Position numbers and translations under genes: made by a program | Notes under the pieces: generated by a model | What the model saw: only the letters and a program-made list of their open reading frames with translations | What the model was told of the DNA's origin: nothing | Database searches by the model: none | Shown here: one piece after another, positions 25,359 to 34,093 of the stretch | Position numbering within the stretch: position 1 is the first letter of the stretch | How the letters are laid out: the number at the start of each line of letters is the position of its first letter | DNA from: Oceanobacillus halophilus | GTDB lineage: Bacteria; Bacillota; Bacilli; Bacillales; Amphibacillaceae | Length of the DNA stretch: 64,000 nt | Direction: 5' to 3' | NCBI RefSeq assembly: GCF_003628505.1 | Contig: NZ_RBZP01000004.1 | Span: forward strand, 1 to 64,000

Positions 25359-26228
25359 TCAGTCTAGAAACTCCTTTTTTACGCTACCTAATTCTTCTCG
25401 TAAAGATTTACGCATTGCTTTAAACATTTCTATCATTTTTTTATTAAAGTATTTAGACTTCTTCGGATTAGTGGCAGTATCTCGTGAAATTGCATCTATT
25501 AATTGAATTATTAAATTGTCCTGATATATAAGTGAATCGATGACTAAGTTATAACAAACTTCCTCTTCCCGAGTATTATAAAAGTCTTCACCTTCCACTG
25601 TAACAATAAGCTCGAATAGTTTAGTAAATACAAATATAACAAAAAAGCGTGTTACTACAGGATAATTATTCTTATTAAGAGTAAAACCTAAACTTTCATC
25701 GACGTAAAAATTACTGGTTCCAAAATTACTGTGTCCAACTGATGATAGTAAATCATAGAATAAACTATAATATTTTTTATCATCTCCAAGTTTAAATTCA
25801 CTTGGATTTAATCTTTCCGAAATCTTTTCACCGTTACGGTCCTTAATCACATTTTCCTTAAAATCATAGACATACTCTCTAAAAAATAATTTTAAGTTTA
25901 CTAGTGTGAAATTCTTGATATCTCCCTCATTTTCGTTCAGATATCTACTGCTCAAATAATTTTCAAAGATACTTCTTACCAGAATTAATACATCCTCGTT
26001 ATGGCCCATTTTTAATAAGCTACGTATACTGATTAAAGTCTTAGTACTCTTAGTGAAATTAAAATATTCGTGATCATAGGTGAACTTATTATTAGGCTCA
26101 GGTACTCTAAGTAAATCTGCTGCCCCATAAGAAAATGCAGACCACTCCACAAATTTTTTAGAATGCAGGATGAATTGGTTTATCATTTTATTTAATTCAT
26201 TCACGTATAATTCCTGTTCTTCAGTCAT
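25359..26228 (-). CDS. DUF5677-like helical protein of unknown function
   Basis: The 289-residue, mostly helical protein contains ISIRSLLKMGHNEDVLILVR, SIFENYLSSRYLNE and SSVGHSNFGTSN. This layout (helices with an R-S-x-x-E-x-x-x pattern and a later SxxGH) resembles DUF5677 proteins, which occur sporadically in accessory regions. ATG at 26228 is preferred because GGAG lies 7 nt upstream; an upstream in-frame start at 26300 has no site. It lies alone between an L repeat and a long non-coding stretch. The function is unknown. Confidence 0.65.
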   Translation of the reverse strand: MTEEQELYVNELNKMINQFILHSKKFVEWSAFSYGAADLLRVPEPNNKFTYDHEYFNFTKSTKTLISIRSLLKMGHNEDVLILVRSIFENYLSSRYLNENEGDIKNFTLVNLKLFFREYVYDFKENVIKDRNGEKISERLNPSEFKLGDDKKYYSLFYDLLSSVGHSNFGTSNFYVDESLGFTLNKNNYPVVTRFFVIFVFTKLFELIVTVEGEDFYNTREEEVCYNLVIDSLIYQDNLIIQLIDAISRDTATNPKKSKYFNKKMIEMFKAMRKSLREELGSVKKEFLD

Positions 26229-27116
26229 ATCTTTACTCCAATCCAAATTTACTGTAGCAAGGATGCGAACATTCGTCCTTGCGGTGTGGCTAATCCCCAA
26301 ATTCCACTAATCTCTCCATATTCACAGAAATAAAACCCACGATCTGTTCAACCTATGCTACTACATAAATAGCAATACTATAAAATAAACAGGAATCCAG
26401 AAGAACAGATTCACCGATCCAGTTGGCTATCTAGAGTGGCGCGAGGTGCCTATCCCTTCAGTTCCTTTATGACAGACCTGCGATTGTCCTCAACATGGTA
26501 AAAAGGTTAAGTCAATGGTGGCTGCATATAGATTTTAACTATTTACTTTCTCAACCATATATATCAATATAGATTTATAGTCTATAAAAGATATTAACTG
26601 AAAGTTTGCAAAATAATTTCTTTCACATATAACTCCCCGTTTTCTTCTTCGATAACAGTATTTTTATCAAAGAATCTGTTATAGTTAATTGATCTGTATG
26701 CGGAGGATTTTCATCTTTATGAGGGAATTTTGATCTATATATGTAAAGATTGGGTAATAACTGTCGCAACTGTTCCTCGCTTAAAACCTCTGGATATATT
26801 TCATACCATTGCTTTTCAGTTCCATTAATGTCTGAGCATATACTATATACAGAAGATGCTCATCTAGCTTCCATGTTAAATACTTACATCTCCACTATAC
26901 TATTTCCCGTTAATTAGTATAATGGAGAAAGCTATTTATTCAATATTAAAAACGCAGTCAGGGTCTGAATCTTTTACCTGATTTGTTATTAGAGTAAAAG
27001 TTCAATTACTATGGTAAAATATCCTTATATAGAGTTGCGGCTGTCACTAAATAATAATTGTTCACTATGTATTAAAGAATATCTATTATTTAAGAGTTGT
27101 TGATTGGGGTGCCTAG
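26229..27116. other. Long intergenic stretch with a decayed frame
   Basis: On the minus strand ~26625-26860 two neighbouring frames read protein-like sequence (SDINGTEKQWYEIYPEVLSE and QLLPNLYIYRSKFPHK) without a start. This suggests a frameshifted remnant of an unrecognised gene. The rest is AT-rich and should contain the promoter of the HipA-like operon. Confidence 0.4.
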
Positions 27117-27926
27117 ATGGAGACTTTACAGGTTCAAATGCCAATTTCTCCAATAAAAAACGGAGTAACAAAACCTTATATAATTAATTGTTCTGGGGAA
27201 GAATACGTTGTTAAGTTTTTGCAAAATCCTGAAGGACATAAAGCTCTTATAAATGAATATGTATGTGCTGAGGTAGCTAGAATTCTAGAATTGCCATTAG
27301 CTAGTCCTTCCTTGATAGAGGTAGGAGATACCTTTGTAAATGATTATGGTAAAGAGATCTCTAGGCATACGCAAGAAGAAATAAAAGCAGGGATTCACTT
27401 TGGGACGAAGAAAATTAAAAAAGTTTTTCCTATAAATACACCTCAAATCGTTAAAAGAGCATATAATAAGGATATAATACCAGATTTATTCGTTTTTGAT
27501 CAGATTATCTGCAATAAAGATCGAGACTCTAACGGAGGAAACTTAATATTTGACTATGAGAAGCAATCAATAGTTGTTATAGATCATACTCATGCATTTG
27601 ATATTGGACCTCTTTGGGATGAACATCAACTTAAGATTAGAATAGGTGAAAAGTTTGAACCTTTCAATATGACAGGGTATGTTTATCATAAATTGGTTCC
27701 TTTTGTTGATGGTCATAATCCATTTAGCAATATCTTACAAAAGTTACAAGTAATTTCGATTGAGACCTTAAAAGAAATAATGGATAATATTCCTCAATCC
27801 TGGAATATTAATGAAAACGAGAAAGATGTACTAGTAAATTATTTAATGGACAGAATTAATAGAGTAGAAGAAATTCTAGAATGTCTACATCTATTATTAC
27901 CAAAATGGAAAGGAGGGGTAACATGA
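27117..27926 (+). CDS. HipA-like kinase-fold protein (HipA_2 type)
   Basis: The 269-residue protein has a kinase-like core: Lys33 in EEYVVKF, Glu47 in NEYVCAEVARILELP, a catalytic-loop-like CNKDRDSNGGN (residues 132-142; Asp135) and a metal-binding-type VVIDHTHAF (Asp156). The pattern matches the compact HipA-like kinase families rather than full-length HipA (~440 residues), and there is no HipB-type antitoxin upstream. The stop overlaps the start of the DUF3037 gene (ATGA). The substrate and biological role are unknown. Confidence 0.75.
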   Translation: METLQVQMPISPIKNGVTKPYIINCSGEEYVVKFLQNPEGHKALINEYVCAEVARILELPLASPSLIEVGDTFVNDYGKEISRHTQEEIKAGIHFGTKKIKKVFPINTPQIVKRAYNKDIIPDLFVFDQIICNKDRDSNGGNLIFDYEKQSIVVIDHTHAFDIGPLWDEHQLKIRIGEKFEPFNMTGYVYHKLVPFVDGHNPFSNILQKLQVISIETLKEIMDNIPQSWNINENEKDVLVNYLMDRINRVEEILECLHLLLPKWKGGVT

Positions 27927-28756
27927 GTACTTTATGTAAATTTTCCGTATTACGATATATACCGAATGAGACAAGAGAAGAATTTATTAACATAGGTTTA
28001 GTATTTCACTGTCCATCTGAAGGTTTTATTGATTTCCGTTATACAAGTAATTTTTCACGTGTAAAAAAATTTGATGATGAGGTTGATATTGAATTTTTAA
28101 AACTTGTATTAATGGGTGTTGAAAATGAGTTTACTCAAGGTACAGATCATGGGCCTTCCTTAAAACATATTAGCGATGAAAACTTTTTAGAAAAAAATAC
28201 AAACTTTTACTCTAATCAATTACAGTTTTCCAACACTCGTATGATACGTTCTAATAATCCTTTAAGGGATTTTGAAAACTTATTTAAAACCTATGTATAT
28301 TTTGATGCAAAGAAAAATAAACGTATTTCAGAGCAGGAAGTAAAAACAATTATGAATAGAGTTCTAAAAAAATCAATCTCTACAAATAAAGTTTCAAAAA
28401 ACTATACGATTGATGTTGGCTCAGAAGATATTACTTTGGATTTTTCATATGAATCCAAGGAAAATTTAAGGAAAAAATATATTAAAACATTATCATTCGA
28501 CTATTCTCCCAAAAAGACTAAAATGGCAACTCAAGTTGCAAAAGAATGGGCATGGAACTTCTCCAAGATCGAACAAATAAATAATAATTCCCAAATAAAA
28601 AATGATTTATTAACAGTTGTTTATTTTAATAAGCCTGATAAGAATATTGAAATTGCACTAAACATACTCGGGGAAAATTCAAAATTATTTTCAGCAAATA
28701 ACGAGGATAAGATAAAAGAATTTGCGGACGAAATACTTGAGGATGTTAAAGAATAA
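27923..28756 (+). CDS. DUF3037-type protein, partner of the HipA-like kinase
   Basis: The 277-residue protein begins MSTLCKFSVLRYIPNETREE and continues with NIGLVFHCPSEGFIDFRYT, the N-terminal signature of DUF3037 proteins. ATG at 27923 has AAAGGAGGGG just upstream and overlaps the kinase stop by 4 nt, showing tight coupling. DUF3037 genes often lie beside HipA-like kinases. No activity is known, and no membrane or signal segment is seen. Confidence 0.75.
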   Translation: MSTLCKFSVLRYIPNETREEFINIGLVFHCPSEGFIDFRYTSNFSRVKKFDDEVDIEFLKLVLMGVENEFTQGTDHGPSLKHISDENFLEKNTNFYSNQLQFSNTRMIRSNNPLRDFENLFKTYVYFDAKKNKRISEQEVKTIMNRVLKKSISTNKVSKNYTIDVGSEDITLDFSYESKENLRKKYIKTLSFDYSPKKTKMATQVAKEWAWNFSKIEQINNNSQIKNDLLTVVYFNKPDKNIEIALNILGENSKLFSANNEDKIKEFADEILEDVKE

Positions 28757-28805
28757 ATTGAAGTTATCAAATGCAGAGGTTGGTTAATCGAAAAATCCCC
28801 AATAA

Positions 28806-28858
28806 CAAAATGAGAGAGCAAATCACGACACACTAGTGACTTGCTCTCAAAAAAATTT
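28806..28858 (+). terminator. Strong terminator of the HipA-like/DUF3037 operon
   Basis: TGAGAGAGCAAATCAC pairs with GTGACTTGCTCTCA (about 14 bp) and is followed by AAAAAAATTTT. The T-rich end suits either strand. Confidence 0.8.
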
Positions 28859-28879
28859 TACGCGCTAACCCTTTCAAAA

Positions 28880-29020
28880 CTTTATTTTATCAAATTCTTA
28901 CTGTTTTTCTATCTACTAATATCGGGGTGTCACTGTGACCTAGAATTTAAAAATATTTATTTCTCTGAGAATCAACCTTTTGCTTGCGATGGCGCAGAGT
29001 GATTTTATGTGTTCCATTCA
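28880..29020. other. Remnant of a METFLE-type toxin cassette (copy 4)
   Basis: 28880-28940 matches the region upstream of METFLE toxin genes (ACTTTATTTTATCAAATTCTT then TCTACTAAT and a shortened L repeat). 28955-29015 matches the toxin's 3' coding end (TCTGAGAATCAACCTTTTGC, GATGGCGCAGAG). The middle of the gene is gone. Confidence 0.55.
28921..28940. repeat. Short L repeat
   Basis: ATCGGGGTGTCACTGTGACC; the TTCGACAAA half is missing. Confidence 0.65.
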
Positions 29021-29022
29021 AA

Positions 29023-29066
29023 TATTGTGCACTATAGCACATTAACTTTGTGAAGGACTGACCCCA
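29023..29066. repeat. Degenerate R repeat
   Basis: ATTGTGCACTATAGCACATT then AACTTTGTGAAGGACTGACC. It ends a few bases before the stop codon of the next minus-strand gene. Confidence 0.65.
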
Positions 29067-29070
29067 TAGC

Positions 29071-29649
29071 CTATTCAACAGCAGTTAATATTGACAACGG
29101 CTCTACCTTTAATTTATACGTTTTATTGTTAATATTTTTTACTAAGATTGTAAACAGAAGTCTTTTATTATCTTCTGGTAAAAGCGTGACTTCTTCATTG
29201 AATAATGCTTCAGAATCCTCTTCCTTTTCAACCCTCAATTTTAAATTTATAGTTTCTATAGTTTTTGAAGGTAAATTAAAAGAGTAATCGTTATTCTCTC
29301 TTCCTTTAATTTCCATTTCTGGCTGGAGAAAAGCCTTATCATTTTTGTTAACCTTTGTTTCTATTAGAATTTCCTTTATTGCTGTATCGCCCTTACCATA
29401 ATTATATACATCAATCTGTAAGTTTAAGTCAAAATATCCAGCTATATGTGGTTTACAAGTTCTTCTAAAGGAAAATCCATCTGTATCCGTACCATCTATA
29501 AAATAATTAAAATTCCCTTTTTTCATATCTATCTTAACCCTAGGTTTATTCTGCAATCTATTTTGAACTAAATCTTTTACCGTTGCTAACAGAAAACCTA
29601 CAATAACCCCAAGGATAGGAAGAAAGTCTTTTATTAGTTGAATATCCAT
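29071..29649 (-). CDS. Small membrane-anchored protein of unknown function
   Basis: The 192-residue protein has one N-terminal membrane segment (residues ~8-24, FLPILGVIVGFLLATV), then a cytosolic-looking beta-rich domain (NKPRVKIDMKKGNFNYFIDG and later FNLPSKTIETINLKLRVE). Proteins of this layout are common orphans in bacterial accessory regions. I cannot name a family. It lies alone, bounded by R/L repeats on both sides. Confidence 0.6.
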   Translation of the reverse strand: MDIQLIKDFLPILGVIVGFLLATVKDLVQNRLQNKPRVKIDMKKGNFNYFIDGTDTDGFSFRRTCKPHIAGYFDLNLQIDVYNYGKGDTAIKEILIETKVNKNDKAFLQPEMEIKGRENNDYSFNLPSKTIETINLKLRVEKEEDSEALFNEEVTLLPEDNKRLLFTILVKNINNKTYKLKVEPLSILTAVE

Positions 29650-29937
29650 TTAGATAGATCCTTTACTATTTTAGTAGTTTAACTTATGTGAAAGAGTTTA
29701 ATTCCCTTGGCCTACTCTTATATTTAACACATTCGGAATCAGAGAACACCCTACCTCCCAATGAAAACTGTTCATTTAACAAGTTCTCACGATTATAATA
29801 AAACGCTCTTCATCATCATACCAAGTAATCCTTTCTCCCGCCGTCATAGCCTGATACATCCAGCTCACACCGTGTAACCTTTGCCTTTTTTAGAAAAAAT
29901 CCTTACCCTATCCGCTCAAAACTAACACAAGCAATTA
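29650..29937. other. Intergenic stretch, no gene seen
   Basis: AT-rich, with no open frame of note. It leads into the R-L pair at 29938-30004. Confidence 0.4.
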
Positions 29938-30004
29938 ACTTTAGCACAATAACGCAGTGGGGGGGCTGACACCAGTTTTGACAAATTTCGAGTGTCACTG
30001 TGAC
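29938..30004. repeat. R-L pair without cargo, next to RAYT copy 2
   Basis: R (ACTTTAGCACAATAACGCAG then TGGGGGGGCTGACACC) is followed after ~3 nt by L (TTGACAAATTTCGAGTGTCA then CTGTGACC). TGACACC and GTGTCA are inverted relative to each other. The pair lies 35 nt from the end of the RAYT gene. Confidence 0.8.
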
Positions 30005-30038
30005 CTAGAGTTACGTGCCTGTCCCTGTGATCCTGCTA

Positions 30039-30575
30039 CTAAACTTCCCCCTCCACAAACCTCCGATACCCCACCTCCCTCGGCTCCTTAAAATGACCCA
30101 AAATCCGCTCCGTCCTCACATGCGGATTCTCTTCACCTAAAACATACGCCCGATAACTACTCCACCGATATTCTTCTGGCTTGTTCACCATTTCTGCTTC
30201 GAGTGGATTTAAGTGAATATACCTGCTTACCTCTAATTCATAATCAATCGTTTCAATCAGTTCCGCTCCATACCGTCCTTGGAAAACATGTCCGACAAGG
30301 CGGTGGCGCTTATTGAAATAGAGGGCATAACGGGAATTTAGCATCTTCATGATATCTTTTGGATGATGGTTAATGGTTTCCAGTTGAAGGTGGATATGGT
30401 TGGTCATGAGGCAATATGCGTGGAGATGAAAGGGATAGTAAATTCTCGCTTGTTCTAAGATATCGAAGTAGGCTCGTTGATCATTCTCATCATAAAAAAT
30501 CGCTGCTCGTCTATTGCCACGGCTTGTAATATGAAACATGGCACCTGGGTACCAAACGCGAAGTTTTCTGGCCAT
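30039..30575 (-). CDS. RAYT (REP-associated Y1 transposase), copy 2
   Basis: The 178-residue protein has MFHITSRGNRRAAIFYDEND, the HUH-like TNHIHLQLE (residues ~57-65), a candidate catalytic Tyr in NSRYALYFNKRHRL, then VSRYIHLNPLEAEM and YRWSSYRAYV. It is a clear paralogue of copy 1 but well diverged from it. It starts immediately after the comM stop codon with no gap. An R-L pair lies just downstream. The gene is intact and is the best candidate for the enzyme that moves the R/L hairpins, though this is inference. Confidence 0.9.
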   Translation of the reverse strand: MARKLRVWYPGAMFHITSRGNRRAAIFYDENDQRAYFDILEQARIYYPFHLHAYCLMTNHIHLQLETINHHPKDIMKMLNSRYALYFNKRHRLVGHVFQGRYGAELIETIDYELEVSRYIHLNPLEAEMVNKPEEYRWSSYRAYVLGEENPHVRTERILGHFKEPREVGYRRFVEGEV

Positions 30576-32108
30576 CTATTTCACCATTCCTTTTTGCGAA
30601 TGAATATTTTCTGAACGTCTTAAGGTAACGGCCTCCCAAATGGCTTCATTTGTAATGTGCTCATCCCCACTTAAATCGGAAATGGTCCTGGCAAGTCTTC
30701 GTATTTTCATTTGAACTCTGGTACTCCAATTCTTTTTACTCGCCCATCTCCGCATCATTTTTTCTTGTTCTTCTGTTAGAATCGTACATTCTATCAATCT
30801 CTCATTTTCAATGGTTGCATTGCATTCCTCTGTTCCATATCGTCCATATTGCCTTTCTCTCGCTGCTATTACCCGTTTGCGTATCCTTTCAGATGTTTCG
30901 TTATTTTTAGCAGACTCGTTTTCTAAGGATACACTATCCAATTTAAGGAGCATATCCATCCGGTCTTGAATAGGACCAGAAATCCGATTATTATACGCAG
31001 TGATTTGCTTTGCAGTACAGGTACAATAGCGGTGTTTGGAACCTAAATGACCACAGGGACAAGGATTCATGGCACCAATCAGTAAAAAATTAGCAGGATA
31101 GGTGACGGTAGATGCTGCACGGCTAATCGTTACCTTTCCCGTTTCCATGGGCTGACGCAGCATATCCAACGTTCGTTTTGGAAACTCCGCCATTTCATCC
31201 AGGAAAAGAACCCCATGATGAGCAAGGGACACTTCTCCCGGTTTTGGATGAGCACCACCGCCAATGAGTGATACAGCCGACGCCGAATGATGCGGAGATC
31301 GATAAGGAGGATTAGCAGCGAATGGAGGTTGTAAACCAGCCAATTGATAAATACTCATCACATCAAATCGGCTCTCTTGTTTTAATGGAGGCAGGATTGA
31401 TGCAAAAGTTTCCGAAAGCAAGCTCTTTCCACACCCAGGAGGGCCTACCATCAGTACATGATGTCCTCCCGCTGCAGCAATTTCTAACGCACGTTTTGCT
31501 TGTTTATGACCTAACACATGTTGGAAGTCTTTCTCATAGGTAGCCGTAACTTCTGTGGTTTCTATGGGGGATCTAGGAAAAGTGGTAAAAACAGATAACT
31601 GACCAGAAAAGGATTGAATGACTTCCTGCAGTGTTTCCACAAACCTTAGTTCGATGCCATCCATCGACTCCAGTGGCATATCCTCCATCCTAGGTAAATA
31701 CAAAATCTTAAACCCTTCTCTTCTAGCAGCCACAATCGCCGGCAACATCCCCGCTACCGACTTAATCGTCCCATCCAGTGATAACACCCCTAGAAATGCG
31801 GCATCATCCGGTATCGCGTCCGTAATTTCCTCCGCCTCCTTCATGACCGCAATGGCCATTGCCAAATCAAATATCGGACTATTCTTCTTCTGTTCCGCTG
31901 GTGATAAGTTAATAATCACTTTTTGATCCCGAATCTCACAATCATTTGCATACAACGCACCCATCACCCTGTCTTTGGATTCCTTGACAGAGGCATCCGG
32001 AAGACCAACAATACTCACCCCATCCGTCCCTGGAACAAGCTGCACCTCCACCTGTACACGATACCCTTCCATTCCCTTTAGCCCAATACTAGAAACTACT
32101 GTCGCCAT
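30576..32108 (-). CDS. comM: ComM/YifB-type AAA+ ATPase, copy 2 (intact)
   Basis: The 510-residue protein starts MATVVSSIGLKGMEGYRVQV, the complete ComM N-terminus. An N-terminal Lon-protease-like domain (to ~170) is followed by Walker A VGPPGCGKSLLSET, Walker B GVLFLDEMAEF, a CPCGHLGSKHRYCTC zinc-type segment, and the C-terminal Mg-chelatase domain (MKIRRLARTISDLSGDE). The related ComM promotes branch migration during natural transformation. It is fused in an operon with RAYT copy 2, as in the 8-10 kb locus. Confidence 0.92.
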   Translation of the reverse strand: MATVVSSIGLKGMEGYRVQVEVQLVPGTDGVSIVGLPDASVKESKDRVMGALYANDCEIRDQKVIINLSPAEQKKNSPIFDLAMAIAVMKEAEEITDAIPDDAAFLGVLSLDGTIKSVAGMLPAIVAARREGFKILYLPRMEDMPLESMDGIELRFVETLQEVIQSFSGQLSVFTTFPRSPIETTEVTATYEKDFQHVLGHKQAKRALEIAAAGGHHVLMVGPPGCGKSLLSETFASILPPLKQESRFDVMSIYQLAGLQPPFAANPPYRSPHHSASAVSLIGGGAHPKPGEVSLAHHGVLFLDEMAEFPKRTLDMLRQPMETGKVTISRAASTVTYPANFLLIGAMNPCPCGHLGSKHRYCTCTAKQITAYNNRISGPIQDRMDMLLKLDSVSLENESAKNNETSERIRKRVIAARERQYGRYGTEECNATIENERLIECTILTEEQEKMMRRWASKKNWSTRVQMKIRRLARTISDLSGDEHITNEAIWEAVTLRRSENIHSQKGMVK

Positions 32109-32371
32109 TCTCTCAACCCCTTTATCTTTAAAAATTATATGTTAGATAAAAGTTATAGGAAGTCCTAGATAAAGTCAAAGTGCTAAAAGTGAAAATTGGA
32201 CGGTATAGGAGAGGCAAATTACGGTTATTGTATACCGAAAACTTCATTTTGGGACCATTTAAATATGCTAAAACTTTATTTTGGTATATTTGTTCTAAAT
32301 CTTAAACCTCGTGGGTCTGACACCAACCACCATTCACTTTATGTAGTTCATTAATCAACTCTCCTTTTTTT
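32109..32371. other. Upstream region of comM copy 2
   Basis: AT-rich, no gene. A partial R end (GTGGGTCTGACACC) lies at ~32309-32323. AATCAACTCTCCTTTTTT at ~32352 is the hairpin arm that usually precedes an R repeat. Confidence 0.45.
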
Positions 32372-32414
32372 CATTGTGCACTTTAGCACATTAATGCAGT
32401 GGGGGTCTGACCCC
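32372..32414. repeat. R repeat at the left edge of METFLE cassette 3
   Basis: CATTGTGCACTTTAGCACAT then TAATGCAGTGGGGG and the palindrome GGGGTCTGACCCC. With the L repeat at 32792 it brackets a complete toxin-antitoxin cassette. Confidence 0.85.
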
Positions 32415-32447
32415 AAATTCCATCTAGAAATTTGTAATAATTTTATG

Positions 32448-32525
32448 TATAATGGATATAGATAAAAGGAGAAGTGCTGTAACACTTCTCCTGCAACCTC
32501 TACCGTCAGGGTGGTGGTTGTCAAA
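32448..32525 (+). ncRNA. Candidate antitoxin RNA of METFLE cassette 3
   Basis: Same -10 (TGTATAAT) and two hairpins as cassette 1; identical over ~105 nt. It faces the 3' end of the toxin gene. Confidence 0.6.
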
Positions 32526-32528
32526 ATT

Positions 32529-32678
32529 TTATTCGTTTTTCTGAGAACCACCCTTTAGCTTTCGACGGCACAGGGTGGCTTTCTTGTGTTCTAGTATGTT
32601 TTTCCTAAAGAAATATGCGGTAATCTCACGCACAATCCCTTTCAGAACTTCTCGTAGAAATTCAAGAAATGTTTCCAT
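32529..32678 (-). CDS. METFLE-type small basic peptide, probable type I toxin, copy 3 (49 aa)
   Basis: The peptide METFLEFLREVLKGIVREIT, then AYFFRKNILEHKK and a basic tail ending GGSQKNE, is intact. The ribosome site AAAGGAGGTGATGATC is near perfect. The 5' leader AGGGTGGTTGGTTGTC can pair with the mRNA 3' end GACAACCACCACCCT. The cassette is bracketed by R (32372) and L (32792). Compared with copy 2 most changes are conservative, and length and both ends are kept, which suggests selection for the peptide. Confidence 0.68.
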   Translation of the reverse strand: METFLEFLREVLKGIVREITAYFFRKNILEHKKATLCRRKLKGGSQKNE

Positions 32679-32791
32679 GATCATCACCTCCTTTCCATTA
32701 AAAGGAAAGAAGAGCGACAACCAACCACCCTCACAATATTCAGTTGCTACTTTATTTTATCATATTCTTACTACTATTTTATCTACTAACA

Positions 32792-32821
32792 TTCGACAAA
32801 TTTCAAGGTGTCACTGTGACC
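32792..32821. repeat. L repeat at the right edge of METFLE cassette 3
   Basis: TTCGACAAATTTCAAGGTGT then CACTGTGACC. Confidence 0.8.
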
Positions 32822-32898
32822 TAAGTTTTTGACACTTTGCATTTAATCTTAATAAATCAAATTATAATAAATAATTGCATAAACAAACGAAAGTTATG

Positions 32899-33066
32899 TA
32901 TAATATAAATAGAATTATAATAAAATAAAAATAGACTGAGTGCTACTAACACTCAGCCTAAGCAACTACATGCCGCAAGAAGAACGGCTGACCAAAAAAT
33001 ATTAAGTACTTTTGAAAAAGTAACTATCCTATCCTTTGCTCGGGGGCTAGGCGGTTACTTTTTTCT
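32899..33066 (+). ncRNA. Candidate antitoxin RNA of holin-like cassette 3
   Basis: TATAAT (32899-32904) is followed by hairpin TGAGTG/CACTCA, GCCGCAAGAAGAACGGC, and terminator AAAAGTAAC/GTTACTTTTTT (~33018-33064) that overlaps the end of the convergent toxin gene. Confidence 0.6.
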
Positions 33067-33156
33067 CTGTTTAACGACCTTTACTATGAATGCCAAAACA
33101 CCTATCAAAACTAGGTTTGAGGTAAGTGCTATCATTATTGCTTCATATGTCGTCAT
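33055..33156 (-). CDS. Holin-like type I toxin, copy 3 (33 aa, intact)
   Basis: MTTYEAIMIALTSNLVLIGV, then a further hydrophobic stretch and KVVKQRKK at the end: the compact holin-like toxin layout. GGGAGGTGGGAAG lies before ATG. The mRNA 5' region CGGTTGACCA is complementary to the 3' region TGGTCAGCCG (one G-U), and GCAACTTCAT to ATGTAGTTGC (one mismatch), a 5'-3' lock as in known type I toxins. Confidence 0.78.
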   Translation of the reverse strand: MTTYEAIMIALTSNLVLIGVLAFIVKVVKQRKK

Positions 33157-33348
33157 CTTCCCACCTCCCTTCTTTCGGGAGATGGTCAACCGCCCATCCG
33201 TTTAATGAAGTTGCTATGATTTTAATTTTAACAATATTCTTAAATAATATCTATAAAAAAATTTAAAGGAGAGTCGATCATTAATCAACTCTCCTTTTTA
33301 ACCATTGTGCACTTTAGCACATTAACGCAGTGGGGGTCTGACACCAAA
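33075..33348. repeat. ~273-bp direct repeat, unit 1 (second unit at 33823-34096)
   Basis: The two units share the toxin gene from its C-terminal codons through its leader, the hairpin AAGGAGAGT/ACTCTCCTT and the R repeat. I counted only about two differences by eye (tgaatgcc/tggatgcc and gtgcac/gtgtac). This is a recent duplication. Confidence 0.85.
33303..33345. repeat. R repeat
   Basis: CATTGTGCACTTTAGCACAT then TAACGCAGTGGGGGTCTG and ACACC; preceded by AATCAACTCTCCTTTTT. Confidence 0.85.
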
Positions 33349-33548
33349 TTCCACATTAAAATGGATTACACTTTGTTAACATTGAAGTAAACTAAATTAC
33401 GGTAAATCATTTCTGTTTTCTTCATCGTAATTATTTATACACCAATATGTATAGCCTACAAACAAAAATAGAAAGACTGGCCTGAGATTCCGCATAAGTG
33501 GATCAATTCATCTGCAATATTACAAACATTATATTCAAAATCACATAC
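33349..33548. other. Intergenic stretch, possible 32-codon frame
   Basis: On the minus strand ATG at ~33496 opens MRNLRPVFLFLFVGYTYWCI and ends at ~33401. There is no ribosome site, so this is not called as a gene. Otherwise AT-rich. Confidence 0.3.
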
Positions 33549-33550
33549 AC

Positions 33551-33690
33551 TTGTACACTTTACCACATTAACGCGGTGGGGGTCTGACCCCGAAATCAAA
33601 ATTACTAAATGGCAATCAAGGAGTTTCTACCAGTTATTCGATATTCTAATTACTAGGATTAGAATTTTATGCAGTGGGGTCTGACCCATT
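33551..33690. repeat. Two further R repeats (33551-33591 and partial 33668-33690)
   Basis: ACTTTACCACATTAACGCGG then TGGGGGTCTGACCCC, and ATGCAGTGGGGTCTGACCC. Both end in the GGGGTC/GACCCC palindrome. Confidence 0.7.
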
Positions 33691-33739
33691 GACCTTGCAT
33701 GTGTAGAAATAATTACAATTGATAGATTTGGTATGTTAT

Positions 33740-33904
33740 TTAATTTACAAAAATAAAAAAGCTCCTATTATCAATTGTACACTTTAGCACATTAATGCAG
33801 TGGGGGTCTGACCCCAAATTCCTGACCTTTACTATGGATGCCAAAACACCTATCAAAACTAGGTTTGAGGTAAGTGCTATCATTATTGCTTCATATGTCG
33901 TCAT
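33740..33904 (-). pseudogene. Holin-like toxin copy 4, C-terminus replaced by R-repeat sequence
   Basis: The leader, ribosome site and first ~27 codons (MTTYEAIMIALTSNLVLIGV, then LASIVKV) are those of copy 3. Then the frame runs into the R repeat (33774-33814) and continues to 54 residues as RNLGSDPHCINVLK. The antitoxin promoter and terminator side is missing, so if expressed it would be an unguarded chimera or dead. Confidence 0.7.
33774..33814. repeat. R repeat joined to the toxin copy 4
   Basis: ATTGTACACTTTAGCACATT then AATGCAGTGGGGGTCTGACC. Confidence 0.85.
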
Positions 33905-34050
33905 CTTCCCACCTCCCTTCTTTCGGGAGATGGTCAACCGCCCATCCGTTTAATGAAGTTGCTATGATTTTAATTTTAACAATATTCTTAAATAATATCT
34001 ATAAAAAAATTTAAAGGAGAGTCGATCATTAATCAACTCTCCTTTTTAAC

Positions 34051-34093
34051 CATTGTGTACTTTAGCACATTAACGCAGTGGGGGTCTGACACC
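34051..34093. repeat. R repeat closing the duplicated unit
   Basis: CATTGTGTACTTTAGCACAT then TAACGCAGTGGGGGTCTG. Confidence 0.85.

Noticed and set aside
27117-27926. Classical HipBA toxin-antitoxin module
   Set aside because: The kinase is far too short for HipA and no HipB-type HTH gene precedes it; DUF3037 follows instead.
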